10,868 nucleotides of DNA, from NCBI GenBank assembly GCA_017745015.1, contig JAGIAF010000096.1, forward strand, positions 1 to 10,868. Reading direction: 5' to 3'. This DNA comes from Bdellovibrio sp. GTDB taxonomy: Bacteria; Bdellovibrionota; Bdellovibrionia; Bdellovibrionales; Bdellovibrionaceae. The translations under genes were made by a program, and so were the position numbers. The notes below the pieces were generated by a model. The model made no database searches. It was not told the DNA's origin and worked only from the letters and a program-made list of their open reading frames with translations. Shown here in pieces: positions 6,361 through 10,868 of this stretch (within the stretch, counting starts at the first letter, position 1; each line of letters begins with the position of its first letter).

Positions 6361-7212
6361 ATGAACGCCAGCGCCTTACTTCTTCTCTCCTCCGCATTTC
6401 TTCACGCCAGTTGGAATGCCATCGCTAAAACAACCAAGGACAAAGAAGCTTTTCTTTTTGTCGCGATGACAGTCAGTAATTTTCTGATCGTCGGAGCAAT
6501 TGCGTTTTACACTCAGAATTTTCAAGCAGGAAATCCCATTATCTTTGCGATTCTTTCCGGAATTTTCGAAGGTGCATACTTCGTCACACTTGCGTGGGCG
6601 TTAAAGCAAAGCCAACTTGGAAAAGCCTATGCGATTATGCGTGGGGGAGCGATGATTTTCGTGTGGATCATCTCGACACTTTTCATGGGAGAAACGGCCA
6701 CCTTGACACAGGCTCTGGGAGCGGTTTTGGTGCTCGGAGGAATTGTTGTTTTAAGTTTTCCTGACATCTCAAAAGATTCTGAAAAGAAAAACAAAATGGA
6801 TCGTGTGCCGTGGGCTTGGGTTTGCGCCATGTTCATCGGCGGCTATCACCTAAGCTATCATCAAGCTCTTCATCACGGTGCTGAACCGATCAGCTTGTTT
6901 GGTGTGGCGATGATGATCTCTTGGCCGTTTTTGTGGTTTGCGATGAAAGATTCTCGCAAAGAGCGCGTGCAAGCGGTGTTGAAAACTGAGTGGAAAAAAG
7001 CCGTGACCGCGGGAACTGCGGCGAATCTGTCTTTCGTGATTTTCTTATTCGGATTGCGAGTTTCTGTTCCCGGTTTTGCGATTTCACTTCGCAATGCTTC
7101 GATTTTCTTTGCCATCGTCTTTTCGGTGATTTTGCGCGAATCTCTGACTCGGTTGCAGATCATTGGCGCCGCCGTCGTGGGAGCCGGGGCCCTTATTTTA
7201 AGCCTCAATTGA
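6361..7212 (+). CDS. EamA/DMT-superfamily inner-membrane transporter
   Basis: This 283-residue protein is almost entirely hydrophobic helices, consistent with the ten-helix drug/metabolite transporter fold made of two five-helix EamA repeats. The first repeat starts with LLLSSAFLHASWNAIAK, a segment typical of the family, and ends near 132. A charged cytoplasmic loop (about 136-149, KDSEKKNKMDR) separates it from the second repeat (about 150-283). The second repeat closes with RESLTRLQIIGAAVVGAG, also typical. Members export or import small metabolites such as amino acids or nucleotides; the substrate cannot be read from sequence. ATG 6361 is used because the first helix starts at once and no upstream start has a ribosome site. 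The gene appears monocistronic, and its stop overlaps a TTGACA that has no matching -10. Confidence 0.9.
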   Translation: MNASALLLLSSAFLHASWNAIAKTTKDKEAFLFVAMTVSNFLIVGAIAFYTQNFQAGNPIIFAILSGIFEGAYFVTLAWALKQSQLGKAYAIMRGGAMIFVWIISTLFMGETATLTQALGAVLVLGGIVVLSFPDISKDSEKKNKMDRVPWAWVCAMFIGGYHLSYHQALHHGAEPISLFGVAMMISWPFLWFAMKDSRKERVQAVLKTEWKKAVTAGTAANLSFVIFLFGLRVSVPGFAISLRNASIFFAIVFSVILRESLTRLQIIGAAVVGAGALILSLN

Positions 7213-7394
7213 CAATTGACTCATCTCGCCAAACCCTAGCTGGGTTGGGATTCATTAAATTACTGAAATCAATTCCCAGTATGCCCAATATTTCAGCAAC
7301 AGGCTGCATCCTACATTGACGATACCCTGACAATCTGACAAAACCTGTCCCTTCTGCAAATAAGTCAGATTTTGTTTTGGAGTTTTAATATCTT

Positions 7395-8498
7395 ATGAGT
7401 CAATTCGATCGCGCTTTTGAGCTCGGCAAGCTGTATTGCGATCGTGGAGAATTTGGTCCGGCAACGGATAATCTCCGCGAGGCAGCCGACGGCTATTTCG
7501 CTGAGAAAAATTCAAGCCAATATATCAAGTGTATTAACTTGTTGTTACGCATTTATGCCGAGCGCGAACAATACGAAGACATCAATCAAACAAAAGATAA
7601 ACTCCAAGATCTTGTGTTGAAAGAGGGCTTCGAACTTAACTCTAAGACTTACTACACTCTTGCGATCTGTGCGTCTTACAAGATGCAGTTCGAGACAGCT
7701 TTAGATTACTTGCAGAAAGCATTGGCGATTGCTCTTTCTACTGACAGCAAAGAAGATATTTGCCACGCCATCTTCGGTCTTGCGATGGTTTACTCTCACC
7801 CTAAAGTGGGCCGCCAAGCAGACGCATTGAAAGAGATCTACAATCTTCAGGTCTTCTTCCAAGTTTACAAAATGCCAGACCTTCAAGCTTCGTCGTTGCT
7901 TTTGAATGCAGATATCTTGAAGCAAATGAAAAAGTACGACGAGACAATCGAAATCTTGTGGCGCGCGTACGACATCATCCGTGAGACTCGTAACGTCGTT
8001 ATGAGCAACACATTGATGGGTGCTCTTGCAGATACATACTGCGAGATGGGCGATAAAGACATGGCAAGAACTTACATTAGTCTTGCGATGCGCTCGATTG
8101 ATGCTGATAACCACCGTCGTACAGCTCGCATGGCGAAAGCTTTAAATGAGAAAATCGGTGGCGAAGGCCAATCTAATTTTGACCTTGTTTTCGATGAGGC
8201 GAACCACGCAGTTATCGAGAAGAAGATCGGTCGTATTGATTTCAAAAATCAGTTCATTCTTTTGGATCTTTTGCGCTTGTTCGTTACGAATCAAGGCACA
8301 ATCTATTCAAAAGAATTCTTGGTCGAAAATGTTTGGAAGCAGCCATATGATCCTGCGATCCACGACAATAAGATTTACGTGACGATCAAACGTCTTCGTA
8401 AATTAATCGAGCCTGATTACGAAAAACCAAAGTATATTTTTAGAGCCAAAAACGGCTATTACATGAATAAAGCTGCTCGAGTACACTTCGAGCACTAA
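7395..8498 (+). CDS. TPR-repeat transcriptional regulator with C-terminal OmpR/PhoB-type winged helix
   Basis: This 367-residue protein has no signal peptide or membrane segment. Residues 1 to about 252 form paired amphipathic helices typical of tetratricopeptide repeats, clearest at 98-113 (FETALDYLQKALAIAL), 180-195 (KYDETIEILWRAYDII) and 220-232. The TPR array is a protein or peptide contact surface. Residues about 262-360 match the OmpR/PhoB winged helix (Trans_reg_C): the positioning helix around YSKEFLVENVW, the recognition helix DNKIYVTIKRLRKLI, and the wing ending RAKNGYYM in place of the usual RGxGY. There is no receiver domain, so the TPR part probably senses the input. A 12-base gap leads to the exported-protein gene, suggesting one operon. 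The best ribosome site, GGAG, lies 12 bases before the ATG, longer than ideal. No promoter could be assigned in the 182-nt gap upstream. Confidence 0.85.
   Translation: MSQFDRAFELGKLYCDRGEFGPATDNLREAADGYFAEKNSSQYIKCINLLLRIYAEREQYEDINQTKDKLQDLVLKEGFELNSKTYYTLAICASYKMQFETALDYLQKALAIALSTDSKEDICHAIFGLAMVYSHPKVGRQADALKEIYNLQVFFQVYKMPDLQASSLLLNADILKQMKKYDETIEILWRAYDIIRETRNVVMSNTLMGALADTYCEMGDKDMARTYISLAMRSIDADNHRRTARMAKALNEKIGGEGQSNFDLVFDEANHAVIEKKIGRIDFKNQFILLDLLRLFVTNQGTIYSKEFLVENVWKQPYDPAIHDNKIYVTIKRLRKLIEPDYEKPKYIFRAKNGYYMNKAARVHFEH
8475..8493 (+). repeat. Inverted repeat at the 3' end of the TPR-regulator gene
   Basis: GCTCGA-N7-TCGAGC lies in the last codons, ending five bases before the end of the stop codon. 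In mRNA it could form a six-pair hairpin just before the intergenic ribosome site of the next gene and modulate coupling or stability. It may be chance. Confidence 0.35.
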
Positions 8499-8510
8499 GT
8501 AGGGGATTTC

Positions 8511-9065
8511 ATGTTACGTCATATTTTATTAGCAGCATTGTTGGTGTTCTCAAGTTTTGCTTATGCCGGTAAACGCGTATCAGCGTCAGACGAGAGCATC
8601 ATGCCAACTAACGATGATCGCTGGACAACTTGGCCGTGGAGCTTGGCTCAGCCATTCCCATGGGAAGATATCCAAGGTCTTTGGAAGGTTGAAACTGGAG
8701 ATTACGTTTCTTACTTCGCATTCAAAGTTGTGAAGCAAAAAACAAGTGGTGGTCGCCAGCTTGAGGTGAAACAGATCGACGGTACGACTCGTAAGGTTCT
8801 TGCGACAGGCCCAGGATTTGAGACAGGCCAAATGGTTCTAGCTCAGATGACTAGCTGTGGTGGCTCTACTTATCGTGTAAGACTGACTTCATTCAAACCT
8901 GAGAATTCTCCGCAACCACCGTTGATGAGTAATTTATATAAAGGTTCTGTGATGGTTCTATCTATCGGTAATCTGGATGCGCCAGCCGATGAGATGGTGG
9001 ATCTACAGATCACGAAGGTTTCTTCTCGCTTCCGCTTTAACCAAGAATCCTGCTCTTCTAAGTAG
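8511..9065 (+). CDS. Exported protein of unknown function with Trp-rich N-terminal segment (184 aa)
   Basis: I do not recognise the family. Residues 1-19 are a signal peptide with an expected SPase I cut at AYA-G. The mature N-terminus is unusual: five tryptophans (38, 41, 43, 51, 58) and several prolines within 21 residues, around TWPWSLAQPFPWEDIQGLW. The rest is beta-prone with two cysteines (116 and 181) that may pair, and a Ser/Lys-rich end. The phrase IQGLWKVE followed by alternating strands recalls small lipocalin-like or WxxE-type periplasmic beta-barrel proteins, but this is only an impression. AGGGG five bases before the ATG gives a good ribosome site. The gene follows the TPR regulator by 12 bases, so the two are probably co-transcribed. 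No clear terminator follows; only a weak 5-bp hairpin (9072-9085) is present. Confidence 0.85.
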   Translation: MLRHILLAALLVFSSFAYAGKRVSASDESIMPTNDDRWTTWPWSLAQPFPWEDIQGLWKVETGDYVSYFAFKVVKQKTSGGRQLEVKQIDGTTRKVLATGPGFETGQMVLAQMTSCGGSTYRVRLTSFKPENSPQPPLMSNLYKGSVMVLSIGNLDAPADEMVDLQITKVSSRFRFNQESCSSK

Positions 9066-9114
9066 GATTGGTTTCGGGACCGAAAAGAAATATTAAATTT
9101 TTTAAAAAAAGATA

Positions 9115-9144
9115 TTGCAAAAAGGGACGGACCCTTGGTACAAA
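9115..9144 (+). promoter_or_regulatory. Candidate promoter of tRNA-Val
   Basis: TTGCAA (9115-9120) and TACAAA (9139-9144) are 18 bases apart, about 18 bases before the tRNA. An A/T-tract run (about 9090-9114) just upstream resembles an UP element as found at stable-RNA promoters. A dyad GGACC...GGTCC (9129-9150) overlaps the -10. Confidence 0.4.
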
Positions 9145-9161
9145 AGGTCCTTCTAGACGAT

Positions 9162-9237
9162 AGGGAGTTAGCTCAGTTGGTAGAGCGCCACCCTTACAAG
9201 GTGGATGTCGCAGGTTCGAATCCTGTACTCCCTACCA
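9162..9237 (+). tRNA. tRNA-Val (anticodon UAC)
   Basis: A complete 76-nt cloverleaf with encoded CCA is present. The acceptor stem AGGGAGT (9162-9168) pairs with ACTCCCT (9227-9233), followed by discriminator A and CCA (9235-9237). The D-stem is GCTC/GAGC, the anticodon stem CCACC/GGTGG, and the anticodon loop CTTACAA with TAC at 9195-9197. The T-stem is GCAGG/CCTGT with loop TTCGAAT. UAC reads GUA and, by wobble, other valine codons. It stands alone, with no neighbouring tRNA in the window. Confidence 0.97.
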
Positions 9238-9256
9238 ATTTTCACCAGAAAATTGG
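9235..9256 (+). repeat. Hairpin formed by the tRNA CCA end and its 3' trailer
   Basis: CCAATTTTC-ACCA-GAAAATTGG is a perfect 9-bp inverted repeat whose left arm starts with the CCA tail of tRNA-Val. In the precursor it could compete with or guide 3' end processing. Confidence 0.6.
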
Positions 9257-9270
9257 CACTATCGAAAAAT

Positions 9271-9294
9271 AACCACCCTTGAGGTGGTTTTTTT
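9271..9294 (+). terminator. Rho-independent terminator of the tRNA-Val transcript
   Basis: Stem AACCACC / GGTGGTT (7 bp) with loop CTTGA is followed by a T run (9288-9294). It ends the tRNA transcript about 57 bases after CCA. Confidence 0.88.
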
Positions 9295-9352
9295 GTATCT
9301 GCTATCTACACTCCCACCGGTTACGATTGCATTGGATCCTTTGGCCTTCGCT

Positions 9353-9382
9353 TTGCTTATTTTCATGCGGTGATTCTATATC
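9353..9382 (+). promoter_or_regulatory. Possible promoter of the four-cysteine exported protein
   Basis: TTGCTT (9353-9358) and TATATC (9377-9382) are 18 bases apart and lie before the ribosome site AAGGAG. Both hexamers are only partial matches, so this is tentative. Confidence 0.3.
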
Positions 9383-9387
9383 TTAAT

Positions 9388-9393
9388 AAGGAG
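9388..9393 (+). promoter_or_regulatory. Ribosome binding site deciding the start of the four-cysteine exported protein
   Basis: AAGGAG with six bases to ATG 9400 selects this start over an in-frame codon at 9370, which would place charged residues before the signal peptide. Confidence 0.8.
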
Positions 9394-9399
9394 TTTCCC

Positions 9400-9726
9400 A
9401 TGAAGGTGTTCATTGCCCTTTTAAGTCTGCTGTCTATTGCTTCGACGGTTCATGCTAAGTCTTCCTGTGTATCCAAGGGGTGGATTGCCCCGTATACGAT
9501 GGCTTCATCTGGTGAAGATGATTGGTGTATGCTTCAAGAGAATAACTTTTCTGTTTGCAGCCTTTCACACACTGAGGCTGGCGCCGAACAAGTTATTAGA
9601 AGCGTTGTTGCTGCTTGGGAGAAGGATTATCAAGTGAAATACCAGATTTCAAACGTTCAGGCTCATGCGACATCTGAAGCAGGCTACGAAGTTGAAGGCT
9701 GCGCTCAAGTCACTCTTAACAAATAA
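9400..9726 (+). CDS. Small exported four-cysteine protein of unknown function (108 aa)
   Basis: I do not recognise the family. Residues 1-19 are a signal peptide ending VHA, with mature protein starting KSSC. The mature part is about 89 residues with four cysteines (23, 43, 53, 101), enough for two disulfides, which suits a small folded periplasmic or secreted protein. It is rich in Ser, Ala and Glu. The start is fixed by AAGGAG six bases upstream. Its last 22 bases overlap the 3' end of the convergent methyltransferase gene, with no terminator between them. A lipoprotein is unlikely: there is no L-x-x-C lipobox at the signal end (the first Cys is four residues past the predicted cut, after KSS). 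Confidence 0.8.
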   Translation: MKVFIALLSLLSIASTVHAKSSCVSKGWIAPYTMASSGEDDWCMLQENNFSVCSLSHTEAGAEQVIRSVVAAWEKDYQVKYQISNVQAHATSEAGYEVEGCAQVTLNK

Positions 9727-10202
9727 TACGGCCATTTGCCCGCGTCCTTTGGGAGCTCGATGGATTCTAACCATGGGGCGCTCAGGGGGCGATCGCTAGC
9801 GATTAAAGTTCCTGGATTTGAGAGTTTCTGAATCAGCGGAATGAGATTGCTATAGACCTTGTTGTCTCTATCTAAATCCTTGGTGCCAATATCACAATGA
9901 ATGAGACAAGCCTTGCCTTGGAATTTTTCAGCAAATGGTGGAAGCGTTTTTTCGATTTCACCTAGGATCGCGTACTCTGGTGCCGGTTCACAGCTGGGAT
10001 GGCAGTCGATTTTATAATCGAAAACATAGAAGGGCATGTGGGGAAGACCTTCGCGGATGTGATCGTAAGTTCGTCCACTTCCAAGGCCCAATTCAACAGC
10101 CACCAGACCTTCGTTGTTTTTCTTCTGAAGTTCGTTCATCAGAAAATTGAGGCATTCGCGCTGTACGGTCATTCTTTGAATCAAAACATCTAGTCTGCTC
10201 AT
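9705..10202 (-). CDS. Class I SAM-dependent methyltransferase, Methyltransf_17-like (165 aa)
   Basis: The protein resembles the short bacterial family known as Methyltransf_17 (PF12692, recalled, not searched): it starts MSRLDVLIQRMTVQRECLNF, has the SAM-binding motif I VAVELGLGSGRTYDHIRE (about 34-51), an acidic residue at the end of strand 2 (FD, D62) followed by a Cys/His segment (CHPSCEP, 67-73), a strand-4 motif HCDIG (103-107) and a late SDRPL segment. It lacks any extra domain. The substrate is unknown. ATG 10202 is chosen over an in-frame GTG at 10241 because the family usually starts at this MSRLD and neither start has a strong ribosome site. The gene converges on and overlaps the four-cysteine protein gene by 22 bp and is divergent from the gene at 10294. 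Confidence 0.85.
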   Translation of the reverse strand: MSRLDVLIQRMTVQRECLNFLMNELQKKNNEGLVAVELGLGSGRTYDHIREGLPHMPFYVFDYKIDCHPSCEPAPEYAILGEIEKTLPPFAEKFQGKACLIHCDIGTKDLDRDNKVYSNLIPLIQKLSNPGTLIASDRPLSAPWLESIELPKDAGKWPYYLLRVT

Positions 10203-10293
10203 GTCTTTTATATTCTCATGCAGTGTCTTATTTTGAAACACAATATATGGCCCAGGTATTGCTCCTATCTATCTTTGAAGGATACCAAAGACT

Positions 10294-10868
10294 ATGAGCA
10301 ATGCCTTTTTGATTAAGGTCTTAACAGTTGTGTGCGCAATTTGTCCCCTCGTCGCTCAAGCGGAAGGCTTGAGCTGTCGCGGGATCTTTGTCGACTCATA
10401 TAATGTTAATGATTCAATGGCAGAGCAATTGTCAGATCTTAAGCATTCTTTAAAGGACTTGCGCAAAAGTATTAAAGAGGTGGATGACTCAAAAGACCCC
10501 ATGTCTGCGGTTCGAGATGTTGAGGTGGACCCTCGCGAAGTTGCATTCCTTCTTCAAGGTTCTTACAGACTGATTCTTTCTAATCCTGCCGCTAAAGACG
10601 TCCTTTCGGGGAGCAATTTAAAAATCGTCAAGAAGGGCTTAAATGCACTAAAGGATTTTGAAAAAAGCTTCGGTGAGTACTATGTCAAAGTGGAGCTTTT
10701 GAAAACCGCTAAGAAGAGCAAGATGCCGGATGACTTTATTAAGTACTTAAAGTCAGAGCGTCGCGCGCTTTCCAAACAGTTGTATCGTGAATTAAAAGAT
10801 GATGACTATCTCGATAAGGATGTTAGCGCTGTTGTTGGTCTCAGTAAGAAAATCCAGAAATTTCAAAT
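10294..10868 (+). CDS. Exported Lys-rich helical protein of unknown function (3'-truncated by window)
   Basis: An open frame runs from ATG 10294 to the window end (191 codons, no stop). Residues 1 to about 23 form a signal peptide with a likely cut at AQA-E. The mature part is strongly charged and predicted helical, with many Lys, Asp and Glu and a repeated spacing of Leu and Lys (for example LKIVKKGLNALKDFEKSF at about 109-126). This helix-rich, basic pattern faintly recalls CHAD-type helical bundles, but I cannot confirm it and the characteristic histidines are not evident. One cysteine pair candidate lies at C28 with the rest cut off. The ribosome site AAGGA (10278-10282) is 11 bases from the ATG and would sit in the loop of a small hairpin CTTTG...CAAAG. 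It is divergent from the methyltransferase gene, 91 bp apart. Confidence 0.75.
   Translation, partial: MSNAFLIKVLTVVCAICPLVAQAEGLSCRGIFVDSYNVNDSMAEQLSDLKHSLKDLRKSIKEVDDSKDPMSAVRDVEVDPREVAFLLQGSYRLILSNPAAKDVLSGSNLKIVKKGLNALKDFEKSFGEYYVKVELLKTAKKSKMPDDFIKYLKSERRALSKQLYRELKDDDYLDKDVSAVVGLSKKIQKFQ

Noticed and set aside
7209..7214. Perfect TTGACA at the transporter stop as a -35 box
   Set aside because: No acceptable -10 lies at 16-18 bases spacing (the hexamer there is AACCCT), so it does not form a promoter.
9072..9085. TTTCG-GGAC-CGAAA hairpin as a terminator after the Trp-rich protein gene
   Set aside because: The stem is only five pairs and is followed by A-rich rather than T-rich sequence, so it is too weak to call.
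9162..9256. Integrated element or attachment site at tRNA-Val
   Set aside because: No integrase, no duplicated tRNA 3' end and no compositional break were seen in the window.

Overview
The window carries housekeeping and accessory genes of a Gram-negative bacterium. ClpX and Lon proteases, several signal-peptide-bearing small proteins, a TPR plus winged-helix regulator and a Methyltransf_17-type protein together suggest a Bdellovibrio-like member of the Bdellovibrionota. This placement is inferred from gene content and protein character, not from a database match. No phage, IS, CRISPR or other mobile signature was seen.

Region 1 (1-900) is the C-terminal two thirds of clpX, ending in a small palindrome and a strong, probably bidirectional terminator. 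Region 2 (916-3363, minus strand) holds a small secreted protein of unknown function and, upstream of it, a membrane histidine kinase whose stop overlaps the start of a stand-alone receiver-domain response regulator (ATGA). These three genes sit between clpX and lon, which are commonly adjacent in proteobacteria. Region 3 (3364-3694) is a 331-nt divergent intergenic stretch with two TTGCAC...GTGCAA inverted repeats. Region 4 (3695-6253) is lon, full length, with an extra Lys/Ala-rich linker of about 33 residues between the ATPase and protease domains, followed by a textbook terminator.

Region 5 (6254-7212) is a short repeat-rich spacer and an EamA/DMT-type transporter whose best promoter would give a nearly leaderless mRNA. 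Region 6 (7395-9065) is a likely two-gene operon: a cytoplasmic TPR protein with a C-terminal OmpR/PhoB-type DNA-binding domain, then an exported protein with a Trp-rich segment just after its signal peptide. Region 7 (9115-9294) is tRNA-Val(UAC) with a probable promoter, a trailer hairpin that includes the CCA end, and a terminator. Region 8 (9400-10868) holds a small four-cysteine exported protein, a convergent class I methyltransferase that overlaps it by 22 bp, and the start of a divergent exported, Lys-rich helical protein that runs off the window.

Two themes recur. ClpX and Lon are general cytoplasmic AAA+ proteases and form the housekeeping core. Around them lie sensory or regulatory genes (kinase and receiver, TPR-winged-helix) and four separate small exported proteins that I could not assign to a family. 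The least explained parts are the repeated palindrome in front of the kinase, the Lon linker, the altered ClpP-docking loop of ClpX and the TPR-regulator/secreted-protein pair.
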